Shown here piece by piece: positions 1-7,998 of a DNA stretch of 55,478 nt; positions within the stretch are counted from its first letter, which is position 1, and every line of letters starts with the position of its first letter. The translations under genes and the position numbers were made by a program. This DNA is from Chlamydiota bacterium (GTDB lineage Bacteria; Chlamydiota; Chlamydiia; Chlamydiales; SM23-39): positions 1 through 55,478 of the forward strand of contig DAIDHZ010000011.1 of NCBI GenBank assembly GCA_027451825.1. The letters run 5' to 3'. Under the pieces are notes generated by a model. That model had not been told where the DNA came from, ran no database searches, and saw only the letters and a list, made by a program, of their open reading frames with translations.

Positions 1-41
1 TTCGGGGCACTGACTAACGCTAATCAGGAAAACGCCCCGAA
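1..41. repeat. Inverted-repeat end at window start
   Basis: Arms TTCGGGGC (1-8) and GCCCCGAA (34-41) form an 8-bp stem around a 25-nt loop. The GGGCACTGAC string is also the start of the palindromic element at 45043-45219, so this may be the edge of a related element cut by the window boundary. It sits directly in front of a gene fragment that looks truncated at its 5' side. Confidence 0.5.
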
Positions 42-44
42 AAA

Positions 45-530
45 ATGCTCTTTTTGTTAGTTTTGCAATTCCCTCTAGAGATTGGCGCTGCTAAGCATCC
101 ATTCGCTAATTATAATTTAATGCTCGCTTCTTTATACTCAACAACTCCAACAAATCCATTCACTCGTGAGCCATTAACTGAACCTGAATTACAACAATTA
201 AGCACGCAATTCGGAATATCATCATTACCTGCATTCAAAGAAATCTGGACCAACGCCTTAAAAAGAGCCGTTGAAAAAGAGAATGAAACCCGAGCACGGA
301 ACCGAGAATCTTTACTCACTCTACAAGGAGCCCAGGAACAAAGAGAACTATTTTCAGAGATGGAAACTCATGAGAGATTTACACACTTACACAAAATTCT
401 CTTAAATCAAACAGACATAACCAGAAGCCCTCAAGAACTACAGCAACGTCAGGAATTATTATCTCAGCTTCAACGAATGGATCCATGGACGCGGCAGCTT
501 TCCCCTCCGACACGTCCTTCATATCTCTAA
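45..530 (+). pseudogene. 5'-truncated gene with C-terminal half of a U-box-like domain
   Basis: A 161-codon reading frame whose first ATG lies immediately after the inverted repeat at 1-41. The same frame has stops at 15-17 and 21-23, so nothing upstream in the window can be added. Around residues 35-50 the string TNPFTREPLTEPELQQL resembles the C-terminal third of U-box domains (typically a D-P-F/V-T-R-x-P-L-T pattern followed by a Leu-rich turn). The part of a U-box that contacts E2 enzymes first is missing. The rest is a charged, probably helical region rich in Glu, Gln and Arg. I infer a remnant of a U-box E3-ligase-like effector beheaded by a repeat insertion. It could instead be an intact short unknown protein. 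Base use is A/C-rich like the following genes. Confidence 0.4.
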
Positions 531-554
531 TTAAAATTGTCAGACCTAATACAT

Positions 555-724
555 ATACCGCTCGTGAATCAAGAATCGGTTCTGGCGTCGTCGGACAGCC
601 ACGACATTTGAGCCCGCCTGCATCACTCAACTTACTTAAGTTGGGGTTGCTTCGGCGCCAATTTCGTTTGGCTCAAATGGCGGGCGCCTCCTTGCCATAT
701 TCCGATTCTTGAATCATTTTGTAT
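555..724. repeat. Palindromic repeat, family A, copy 1 (diverged ends)
   Basis: Starts ATACCGCTCGTGAATCAAGAATCGG and ends with the near-complement of that end (TCCGATTCTTGAATCATTTTGTAT, about 24 bp). The inner part contains CACTCAACTTACTTAAG and a GGCGCC/GGCGCCTCC section. It belongs to the same family as the copies at 864-1038, 32934-33095, 37521-37653 and 39901-40062. It lies in the noncoding stretch 531-1117, in which I see no gene. Confidence 0.75.
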
Positions 725-863
725 AATAAATTAGGGCAAGTCTTCAAGAAATCATCGATATTGCAGTAATTCTCAATGAATTAAGAGTTATTAAAATAAC
801 AATTAATATTAACCACTTGAAAATTAGTTTAAAATTAAGTACTAATTAAAATAAGTGGCCGTT

Positions 864-1038
864 ATACCGAAACAACTTGAAGAATCGGGAATATGACAAG
901 AAGGCTATCTTGAATTTGAGCCAAGCGAAGCTGACGCAGACCGCGGCTCAACTTAAGAAGCTTAAGCGATGCAGGCGGGTCTCAAATTCAGAGACAGCCG
1001 ACGCAGTCGGAAACCGATTCTTCAAGCTGTTTCGGTAT
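864..1038. repeat. Palindromic repeat, family A, copy 2
   Basis: Begins ATACCGAAACAACTTGAAGA and ends with the inverted form TCTTCAAGCTGTTTCGGTAT, so the ends can pair over about 25 bp. The interior differs from the 32934 and 39901 copies. Together with copy 1 it fills most of the gene-free interval between the U-box remnant and the lipoprotein gene. The 140 bp between the copies are AT-rich with no recognisable content. Confidence 0.8.
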
Positions 1039-1117
1039 ATTAATTAATGAGCCAATTCCCGGGAAAATAAATGAGCGAGTTTTGTAACTCCCTCAAAAAC
1101 AATGGAGCTCTATATTT

Positions 1118-1438
1118 ATGAAAAATTTATTCAAAGTTCTCGCTATAGGACTTGTGGCATTGACTATGTCCTGCTCAAAACAACAGAGCGGATCTGGATC
1201 CAGCCAAAATGCACCTACTATGAGTGAATCAACCTCTAGTTGCAGCAAAAAAGAAGGAAGTCCTTGCCAGGCAGCACAACCTGAGAAAAAAGAAGAAAGC
1301 CCTTGCCATCCTCCAAAAAAATCAGAACCTTCTCCATGCGCTAAACAAAAAAGCAAATGCAGCAGCCAATCTGACAAAATCAACGCAGGACAAGGCAAAA
1401 AATTAAGCGCCGCTCAAAGAGTATTACAAGGCTCTTAA
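1118..1438 (+). CDS. Small cysteine-rich lipoprotein (OmcA-like in character)
   Basis: This 106-residue protein has a signal peptide and a lipobox-like LTMSC, so lipid would be attached at Cys19. The mature part is Ser/Lys/Gln-rich with a loosely repeated S-P-C motif (SPC at about 49, 62 and 73, plus CSK/SKC pairs), seven Cys in all. Chlamydiae stabilise their envelope by disulfide cross-linking of Cys-rich outer-membrane proteins, including the small lipoprotein OmcA of similar length. I infer an analogous envelope role, but see no direct sequence match to OmcA. GGAG lies about 10 nt before the ATG, which is a long but usable spacing. It converges on the DMT transporter gene, 10 bp away, with no obvious terminator hairpin. 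Confidence 0.7.
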   Translation: MKNLFKVLAIGLVALTMSCSKQQSGSGSSQNAPTMSESTSSCSKKEGSPCQAAQPEKKEESPCHPPKKSEPSPCAKQKSKCSSQSDKINAGQGKKLSAAQRVLQGS

Positions 1439-1448
1439 TACTAAATAG

Positions 1449-2372
1449 TCATAAAGGAGGCTTTTCTTTGGGCTTAGGCACCTCGAAAGCCTCTTCAATC
1501 GATTTGGGTTTTTTCTTGAAAAGATACGTCAAAGTCCCCCCTACAATAATTAAAACCGCCCCCAAAACAGTTCTCAAAGAAAGAGGTTTGTGGAATAAAA
1601 AATAACTAATCAATCCCGCATAAATGACTGTCGAATAGCCAAGAGGAGACAAATAAGAAGCAGTACCATAGCGATATGCAATCGTCAATAAAATCTGTCC
1701 GCAAGCAGTCGCAATTCCAATGCCAATCGCCCTCATCCAGTCATTCACTGAAAATGGAGTCCAATACATCATTGCAAAGGGAAAAGAAATCAAAGATCCT
1801 ACAAAAAAATAATAAAGAAGAGTTCTTCGAGTCGGCTCTAAATGAAGACTCAAAAGACGAACAGAGCATAAGGCGACTGCCGATAATATCCCTGCCGCCA
1901 AACCAACTGCAAATCCAACATCCCAAATATAAGAGCCCGGTCTTAAAATAATAAACACGCCAATAAATCCAAAAATAATGGACCACCAAACATGAATATT
2001 GACCTTCTCTTTCATCCAGATCCACCAAATCAGAGGAACAAAAAAGGGAGCTGTGTAATTGAGCAAAGTAGCATCAACAAGACTTAAAAGTCGGATCGCC
2101 ATGAAATAAAGATAATAGCTTGCCACCCCTGAAAAATCTCGAATCAAATGAATCCCAATATTTTTCGTTCCAATCCCGGGGAAACGTTTCACCCAAATCA
2201 AAGGAATCGTGCAAATCAAGCTCACCAAATTCTGAACAAAAATCATCTGAATCACAGGAGTGCCTTGAGGAAACCCCCAAACAAGAGAACTGGACGTAAT
2301 AAAAAAGAGGTAAGCGATTAAAGAAATTCCTATTCCAAGCCCCAAGCGAGGGGGCTCCGATTCTTCTTTCAT
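1449..2372 (-). CDS. DMT-superfamily (EamA) membrane transporter
   Basis: A 307-residue protein with about ten hydrophobic segments forming two EamA-type halves (about residues 12-145 and 155-290), and a positively charged, Pro/Lys-rich C-terminal tail on the cytoplasmic side. This is the usual size for drug/metabolite transporters. In obligate intracellular bacteria, members of this superfamily import host metabolites; an S-adenosylmethionine transporter is the known chlamydial and rickettsial example. The substrate cannot be read from this sequence. It is divergent from thrS, and the shared upstream region carries the palindrome at 2384-2400. Confidence 0.85.
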   Translation of the reverse strand: MKEESEPPRLGLGIGISLIAYLFFITSSSLVWGFPQGTPVIQMIFVQNLVSLICTIPLIWVKRFPGIGTKNIGIHLIRDFSGVASYYLYFMAIRLLSLVDATLLNYTAPFFVPLIWWIWMKEKVNIHVWWSIIFGFIGVFIILRPGSYIWDVGFAVGLAAGILSAVALCSVRLLSLHLEPTRRTLLYYFFVGSLISFPFAMMYWTPFSVNDWMRAIGIGIATACGQILLTIAYRYGTASYLSPLGYSTVIYAGLISYFLFHKPLSLRTVLGAVLIIVGGTLTYLFKKKPKSIEEAFEVPKPKEKPPL

Positions 2373-2383
2373 ATCTTCTCAAA

Positions 2384-2400
2384 TGTAAAACGGCTTTACA
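2384..2400. promoter_or_regulatory. Candidate operator TGTAAA-N5-TTTACA
   Basis: TGTAAAACGGCTTTACA is a 6-bp inverted repeat with a 5-bp centre between the divergent DMT transporter and thrS genes. An AT-rich stretch with TATATATACT follows at about 2413-2426 and could hold a -10 element for thrS. The same half-sites occur at 37674-37690. The sequence resembles a TyrR box except that those have a 6-bp centre. The regulator is unknown. Confidence 0.4.
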
Positions 2401-2484
2401 TATTACAAATATGATATATATACTACTTGAGCACAACGTTTCAACAAAATGTTGCACCAGAAATTTCTGTTGATAGGCACTTAT

Positions 2485-4407
2485 ATGAAAATCAAAATCA
2501 ATCACAAAACTCACGAAATTCCCGAAGGAAGCTCAGCCAAAGATGCGGCTTCTTTACTCAATCTTGTAGCTCCCGAACAAGCCATCTCTGTTCGCATCAA
2601 CGGTAAATTAAAAGACCTCGACACAACCCTTCTAGACGGCGATGACATTGTTTTTTTTGGGTTTGATGATCCTGAAGGAAAAGAAGTGTTTTGGCATACA
2701 TCGGCTCACGTTCTAGCGCAAGCCATTTTAAGACTTTGGCCCAACGCAAAACCAACAATCGGACCTCCTATTGAAAACGGATTTTACTATGACTTTGGAA
2801 ATTTAACCGTTTCCGAAGAAGACTTTGAAAAAATCGAAAAAGAAGTCGAGAAAATCATCCACGAAAATCATAAAACTAAACGAATCGAGTTTGCAAATAA
2901 ACAAGAAGCAAAAGAAGCCTTTGCAAACAATCCTTTTAAAAAAGAACTCATCGAAGGATTTGAACCCGGATCTATTTCCGCCTACAAACAAGGGGAGTTT
3001 GTCGATCTTTGCAGAGGTCCCCACATGATGAATTTGGGTAAAATCAAAGCCTTCAAAATCCTCAAAACATCCGGAGCTTATTGGAGAGGGGATTCAACAA
3101 AAGAAATGCTCACCCGAATTTATGGAATCTCATTTCCGGATCGAAAAAAGCTGAAAGAATATTTGGATCTTTTGGAAGAGGCTAAAAAACGAGATCACAA
3201 AGTTCTTGGGACCGCTTTAAATCTTTTTTCTCTCAAAGAAGAAGCTCCCGGAATGCCTTTTATCCATCCAAGAGGTCTTTTTATCTGGAATCAATTGATC
3301 AACTTTTTAAGAGAGCTCCAAGCCAAAGACCATTATATTGAAATCAAAACTCCTGCAATGATGAGTAAAGAGCTCTGGGAAAGATCTGGACATTGGTTTC
3401 ACTACAAAGAAAACATGTATACATCGCAAATTGAAGACAGAGAATTTGCGATCAAGCCAATGAACTGTCCAGGCTGTATGCTGTTTTATAAAACGACAAC
3501 CCATAGTTATCGAGAACTTCCTCTTCGCGTTGCAGAAATTGGGCACGTCCACCGATTTGAAGCCTCCGGAGCTTTAAATGGACTCTTCCGAGTACGAAGC
3601 TTCCATCAAGACGACGCGCACCTCTTCATGCAACTCGATCAAATCAAAGAAGAAATTTTACTTCTTCTTAAGTTTGCAGACACTCTCTACATGACATTCG
3701 GACTTCCCTATAAATTAGGACTTTCAACTCGCCCCGAAAAAAGCAAAACAATCGGTTCCGATGCCGAATGGGAAGCCGCAACAAACGGACTCAAAGGCGC
3801 GCTCGATGAATGGGGGCACTCCTATCACGTCAATGAAGGGGATGGAGCTTTTTATGGCCCAAAAATCGATATTCAAATCCGTGACGCTCTTGGAAGATTT
3901 TGGCAATGCGGAACAATCCAGCTCGATTTCTCACTTCCACAAAAGTTTGAATTGGAATACGTAGATAAAGACGGATCCCATAAACGACCTGTCATGGTCC
4001 ATAGAGCGATTTTAGGATCGATTGAACGCTTCTTTGGAATCATCATCGAACATTTTGCAGGCAAGTTTCCTCTTTGGATCAGCCCTTACCAAATCCGTAT
4101 CATCACCGTAGCAGATAGACACGTTCCTTTTGCCAAAGAAATCATGGAGAAAATTCAAGCTAAAGGATTTATTTGCGATCTTGATGATTCCAATGAATCT
4201 GTGGGTAAAAAAGTGCGTAATGCGCAGCTTATGAAAACAAATTATATGCTCACAATTGGCGATAAAGAAGTTGAAAATAAAACAATTGCGCTTCGCACAA
4301 GAGACAATGTTGTTCATGGAGAGATTGACATTTCCTATTTTCTTGATAAAGTGTCTAAAGAACGAGAAGATCGTTCATTAATGTCACCGTTTTCAATTGC
4401 ACCATAA
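2485..4407 (+). CDS. thrS: Threonyl-tRNA synthetase
   Basis: Class II synthetase that charges tRNA-Thr; 640 residues from the chosen ATG, the normal length. An in-frame ATG 36 bp upstream exists, but the TGS domain begins at MKIKINHK, so the downstream start is preferred. Domain order is TGS (1-60), second additional (editing) domain with HTSAHVLAQ (about 75-225), the catalytic core with zinc-binding MNCPGCM, motif 2 FRVRSFHQDDAHLF and motif 3 near HRAILGSIERFFG, then an anticodon-binding domain (about 530-640). It is followed after 15 bp by the ParA-like gene. The order thrS-parA-gp6D matches Chlamydia trachomatis CT581-CT583 as I recall it. No T-box leader is seen. Confidence 0.97.
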   Translation: MKIKINHKTHEIPEGSSAKDAASLLNLVAPEQAISVRINGKLKDLDTTLLDGDDIVFFGFDDPEGKEVFWHTSAHVLAQAILRLWPNAKPTIGPPIENGFYYDFGNLTVSEEDFEKIEKEVEKIIHENHKTKRIEFANKQEAKEAFANNPFKKELIEGFEPGSISAYKQGEFVDLCRGPHMMNLGKIKAFKILKTSGAYWRGDSTKEMLTRIYGISFPDRKKLKEYLDLLEEAKKRDHKVLGTALNLFSLKEEAPGMPFIHPRGLFIWNQLINFLRELQAKDHYIEIKTPAMMSKELWERSGHWFHYKENMYTSQIEDREFAIKPMNCPGCMLFYKTTTHSYRELPLRVAEIGHVHRFEASGALNGLFRVRSFHQDDAHLFMQLDQIKEEILLLLKFADTLYMTFGLPYKLGLSTRPEKSKTIGSDAEWEAATNGLKGALDEWGHSYHVNEGDGAFYGPKIDIQIRDALGRFWQCGTIQLDFSLPQKFELEYVDKDGSHKRPVMVHRAILGSIERFFGIIIEHFAGKFPLWISPYQIRIITVADRHVPFAKEIMEKIQAKGFICDLDDSNESVGKKVRNAQLMKTNYMLTIGDKEVENKTIALRTRDNVVHGEIDISYFLDKVSKEREDRSLMSPFSIAP

Positions 4408-4422
4408 AAGTGGTAAATAGAT

Positions 4423-5175
4423 ATGTCTATTATTTCAATTAGCAGCTTTAAAGGGGGGACAGCCAAAACATCGACGTCCCTCCATATTGGCGCAGCCCTT
4501 GCGATGTATCACAAGAAAAAAGTTCTTCTCATCGATTTTGATGCACAAGCAAACTTATCCACAGGTCTTGGATTCGACCCTGACGAACAAGACAGCATCG
4601 CGCCTGTGCTCCAGGGAGAAAAAACTTTAGATGAGGTCATTTTAGATACATGCATTCCCAACATGCACATCATCCCGGCCGATACATGGCTAGAACGTGT
4701 AGAAGTATCGGGATCTCTTGCTGCCGATCGATATTCTCATGAAAGACTCAAAGACATCCTAAAAAATCTTTCCTACGATATCATTCTCATCGATACGCCT
4801 CCCTCTCTTTGCTGGCTTACTGAATCAGCACTCATCGCATCTCATTATTCTCTTGTTTGCGCAACTCCTGAATTTTATAGCGTGAAAGGTCTTCAAAGAC
4901 TCTCTTTATTCATTAATAATATTTCAGAAAGACACGGAACAAAAGTGCTTGGAGTTGCTCTCTCTTTTTGGAATCCAAGAGGAAAAAGCAATGACGCCTT
5001 TTTAAAGGTAACGGAAACCACCTTTCCAGGAAAACTCTTGCAAACAAAGGTTCGACGCGATATCGCAGTATCTGAAGCGACCATTTATGGGAAGCCCATT
5101 TTCGAGACAGCGCCTCAATCACGCGCAGCCCTTGACTATCGGACACTCACTTCAGAAATTTTAACGAGGATTTAA
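4423..5175 (+). CDS. parA: ParA/MinD-like ATPase (pGP5-D family)
   Basis: This 250-residue protein has a deviant Walker A motif FKGGTAKTS near residue 8, Walker A' LLIDFDAQANLS near 38 and Walker B-like IILIDTPPSL near 122. These are typical of ParA partitioning ATPases, which dimerise on ATP and move DNA cargo. It is a chromosomal relative of the chlamydial plasmid protein pGP5-D. The neighbouring pGP6-D-like gene starts 3 bp after its stop, so the two probably act together. No parB or parS-like array is visible nearby. Whether it segregates the chromosome or regulates expression is not shown. It lies about 25 kb from the candidate oriC. Confidence 0.92.
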   Translation: MSIISISSFKGGTAKTSTSLHIGAALAMYHKKKVLLIDFDAQANLSTGLGFDPDEQDSIAPVLQGEKTLDEVILDTCIPNMHIIPADTWLERVEVSGSLAADRYSHERLKDILKNLSYDIILIDTPPSLCWLTESALIASHYSLVCATPEFYSVKGLQRLSLFINNISERHGTKVLGVALSFWNPRGKSNDAFLKVTETTFPGKLLQTKVRRDIAVSEATIYGKPIFETAPQSRAALDYRTLTSEILTRI

Positions 5176-5178
5176 ACA

Positions 5179-5925
5179 ATGTCCAAGTTTAACGATTTGC
5201 TCAATTTAAGATTCAGACCGAAAGAATCTCAAAATACAAAAATGACAGCTCTTGTAGAAAGATCAAACAATGGAGATCTCTCTAGTTTTTCTGGGATTTT
5301 CCGAGTAGCTCCGTTAAACGAACAAGAAAAATCGAACCTCGAATCCATCTTAAAAAGCTATCGTCATAGCGATTTTTATGAAGTCGATACAGATTTAAAA
5401 CTACTGACAACGATCACCTCTGAAGTCAAAGCCATCACCAACCAAGCCGTCATTCTTCATGGCGAGAGAATTAAAAGAGCGCAAGATATCCTCAAAAAAT
5501 ACAAAGACGGCGCTTTCACTGCATGGCTTTTTTCCACTTACGGAAACAGACAAACTCCCTATAACTTCTTGCAATATTTTGAATTTTATCATCAAATGCC
5601 GCTCTCTTTGCACAGCAAAATCGATCAAATGCCTCGTCAAGTGATCTATTGTCTTGCAAGTAGACAGGGCGATCTGCAAAAAAAAGAAGACATTGTCAAA
5701 AATTTTGCAGGGCAAACAAAAACAGAGCTTTTAAATCTCATCCGTCAAGAATTCCCTCTTGATGAAGACGATAAAAGACTTCCCAATTTTGCCCATCACG
5801 CAATCGTATTTTTAAAGAGAGCAAGAGAGATGTTAAAAAAACAGCTTTGCGTTCCAAGCAGCTCAGAAAAAGAGCAATTGGCAGATCTTGCCAAACAAAT
5901 CGAAGAACTGATTAAAAAACATTGA
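5179..5925 (+). CDS. pGP6-D-like chlamydial protein
   Basis: A 248-residue protein of the chlamydia-specific family that includes plasmid pGP6-D and chromosomal CT583; I recognise it mainly from its position after the ParA-like gene and its length. It is hydrophilic, rich in Lys and Gln, mostly helical, with no signal peptide or membrane segment. It probably works with the ParA-like partner in partitioning or gene regulation; the molecular role is unproven in the family. Its TGA stop overlaps the TTG start of purB (TTGA). Confidence 0.8.
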   Translation: MSKFNDLLNLRFRPKESQNTKMTALVERSNNGDLSSFSGIFRVAPLNEQEKSNLESILKSYRHSDFYEVDTDLKLLTTITSEVKAITNQAVILHGERIKRAQDILKKYKDGAFTAWLFSTYGNRQTPYNFLQYFEFYHQMPLSLHSKIDQMPRQVIYCLASRQGDLQKKEDIVKNFAGQTKTELLNLIRQEFPLDEDDKRLPNFAHHAIVFLKRAREMLKKQLCVPSSSEKEQLADLAKQIEELIKKH

Positions 5926-7295
5926 CCCAAGAATTTATCAGTCCCTTTTCTTCAAGATATGCAAGCAAAGAGATGTCTTATCTCTTTTCATCGCACTATA
6001 GAGCTATTTTGTTTCGAAGACTTTGGATATCTCTTGCAAAAGGGGAAAAAAAACTAGGCCTTCCCATCACAGAAAGTCAGATTCGAGCCATGCAAAATTG
6101 CCTCGAAGAGATCGACTTTCATAAAATTACAGAATATGAAAAAGAACTTCACCATGATGTGATGGCTCATATCCATGCTTTTGGGGATCTTTGCCCTCTT
6201 GCAAAACCGATCATTCATCTAGGAGCTACCTCCACTTTTGTCACAGACAATGCAGACCTCATTCAACTCAAAGAAGCTCTAACACGCATCCTTAAAAAGC
6301 TACATCGCGTGATTCTTTTAATGACAAAACTCGTTAAAAAACATAAAGCTCACCCATGCGTTGGATTTACCCATTTTCAAAATGCACAGCCAACCACAAT
6401 CGGCAAAAGAATCTGTCTATGGCTGCAAGATTTTCTCATCGATGCCAAGGAATGGGAAAGACTCATCTCATCGATCCCCTTTTTAGGAGCTAAAGGGGCA
6501 ACCGGTACGCAAAGCTCGTTTCTTCTTCTTTTCAACAACAACTCGCATAAAATCAAAAAACTAGAAGAATTCATTGCGAAAGAATTTGGTTTTACCCACA
6601 TTTTGCCCATCTCAGGACAAACGTATACTCGCAAACTCGATGTAATGATTCTCAATGCGCTCAGCTCTTTTGCAGCAAGTTCCCATAAAATGGCAACTGA
6701 CATCCGTCTCTTAGCCCATGAGGGGGAAATCATGGAAGGCTTTGGAAAATCGCAAGTAGGCTCCTCTGCCATGCCCTACAAACGCAATCCCATTTATTCT
6801 GAAAGAATTTGTGGAATCAGCAGATTTTTAATGAGTTTACCTCAAAATACACTGCAAACACTCTCCACACAATGGCTTGAAAGATCTTTGGATGACTCTT
6901 CCAATAAAAGAATCACGATCCCCGAAGCCTTCTTAGCTGCGGATAGCATTTTAGAAATACTAACAAACCTTCTTTCAAGACTTGTCATCCTTCCTAAAGT
7001 CTCTTTAGAGCATCTCAAAAAACAAATGCCTTTTCTTGTCATGGAAAACATCCTTATGAAATCCACTCAAAAAGGAGAAAGTAGACAAGAGCTCCATGAA
7101 GCTTTAAGACAAATTTCTCAAAAAATCAAAGGAGAAAAAGATCCACTCAAAAGTCTTCTTTCTCAAGTAACATCAGATCCTCGATTCCATTTAAGTCCAA
7201 AAGAAGCAAAAGAACTTCTCTCCATCAAATCTCTCATTGGAAGAGCTCCCGAGCAAGCCGAAGAATTCTTAAAAACCTTTGTTAAAAGCACTTAA
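5922..7295 (+). CDS. purB: Adenylosuccinate lyase
   Basis: Lyase that releases fumarate from adenylosuccinate (to AMP) and from SAICAR; 457 residues. The fumarase-superfamily signature GSSAMPYKRNP lies near residue 285, and HDVMAHIHAF and GATSTFVTDN match the active-site regions. The start is a TTG overlapping the previous stop by 4 bp. The next ATG would remove RYASKEMSYLF, which aligns with the conserved N-terminus of PurB, so TTG is preferred. No other purine genes are in the window. In parasitic chlamydiae purine synthesis is largely lost; retention here fits a larger environmental genome or AMP/IMP interconversion. Confidence 0.93.
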   Translation: MTQEFISPFSSRYASKEMSYLFSSHYRAILFRRLWISLAKGEKKLGLPITESQIRAMQNCLEEIDFHKITEYEKELHHDVMAHIHAFGDLCPLAKPIIHLGATSTFVTDNADLIQLKEALTRILKKLHRVILLMTKLVKKHKAHPCVGFTHFQNAQPTTIGKRICLWLQDFLIDAKEWERLISSIPFLGAKGATGTQSSFLLLFNNNSHKIKKLEEFIAKEFGFTHILPISGQTYTRKLDVMILNALSSFAASSHKMATDIRLLAHEGEIMEGFGKSQVGSSAMPYKRNPIYSERICGISRFLMSLPQNTLQTLSTQWLERSLDDSSNKRITIPEAFLAADSILEILTNLLSRLVILPKVSLEHLKKQMPFLVMENILMKSTQKGESRQELHEALRQISQKIKGEKDPLKSLLSQVTSDPRFHLSPKEAKELLSIKSLIGRAPEQAEEFLKTFVKST

Positions 7296-7304
7296 TTTTC
7301 ATTT

Positions 7305-7324
7305 TCTTGATTCACGAGCGGTAT
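7305..7324. repeat. Solitary end of family A repeat
   Basis: TCTTGATTCACGAGCGGTAT is the inverted form of the left end of the family A copies at 555 and 37521. No partner end is near, so this is a remnant or a half-copy between purB and the CT635-like gene. Confidence 0.6.
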
Positions 7325-7344
7325 GTTTTCTAGGTGCTTGTTTA

Positions 7345-7899
7345 CTAAACGATACCGAAAAGTGCTTTTACTTTTTCGACATGATCTTCTAATGCGATCT
7401 CAAAAAGAAGAAAATGCGCCTTTTTCATCAAAAGACGAAAATCATGAATCTCTTTACGTAAATGATTTTCTTGAGAGCCAATTGCAAAACTCATTTGCCC
7501 GTTAAAATCGTCCTTTTGAGGCGAGTTGAGCCCATTCTCCTCTCCCAACCCACCAGGGGTTGAGTTCGCCGAAATGGACCGGGCAGCAATAGCTGCCCTC
7601 TCAACTGGCCTCAAAATCTTCGATTTTCTCGGGCAAATGAGTTTTGCAATTGGCTCTAAAAAAGGAATTTCTTGAACCAAAACTATTTCTTGATCGCTGA
7701 CTTGAGAAAAAAAAGTCTTATGCGGTTTAAAAAAATGATTTTTTCTTGCATCCACATACTTTACGATAACATCCGGGATCTCATTTGCTAAAAAAACAGA
7801 ACCTTGTAAAGACAAAATATTTCTTTCGCTATCAAGAGATATTTCAATCTTGAAGCAATCTTGTTTTGAGAGGCTAAAATCGTACGTTTTTGGATCCAT
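7345..7899 (-). CDS. CT635-like conserved chlamydial protein, interrupted in frame by a palindromic element
   Basis: This 184-residue protein is divergent from greA, the position held by CT635 in C. trachomatis (recalled length about 144 residues). I recognise no enzymatic motif. The N-terminal part (1-80) is beta-rich and ends in EPIAKLICP. The last 50 residues are charged and helical. Between them, about residues 82-142 are encoded by the palindrome at 7475-7656, with low-complexity residues (AAIAARSISANS, TPGGLGEENG) unlike the rest. The insertion keeps the frame, which would explain the extra length. Whether the product is functional is unknown. Confidence 0.7.
   Translation of the reverse strand: MDPKTYDFSLSKQDCFKIEISLDSERNILSLQGSVFLANEIPDVIVKYVDARKNHFFKPHKTFFSQVSDQEIVLVQEIPFLEPIAKLICPRKSKILRPVERAAIAARSISANSTPGGLGEENGLNSPQKDDFNGQMSFAIGSQENHLRKEIHDFRLLMKKAHFLLFEIALEDHVEKVKALFGIV
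7475..7656. repeat. 182-bp palindromic element inside the CT635-like gene
   Basis: The outer arms 7475-7510 and 7621-7656 are inverted copies matching at about 34 of 36 positions. Pairing continues inward over TTTTGAGGC...AGTTGAG/CTCAACT...GCCTCAAAA. The centre has small hairpins, including GGGCAGC-AATA-GCTGCCC and CAACCC-ACCAG-GGGTTG. The whole element folds as one long stem. Unlike family A it lies within a coding sequence and keeps the frame open. Confidence 0.85.
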
Positions 7900-7998
7900 A
7901 TTTCAATATGATATCACAAATGAAAGAGTATTTGAAGATTATCTTCATTTTCTTCTATACTCACTCAGAATCAATTGTTTTTTTGGAGTTCTCATCAA

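Noticed and set aside
2401..2484. T-box riboswitch upstream of thrS
   Set aside because: The leader is too short and lacks a T-box sequence or terminator/antiterminator pair.
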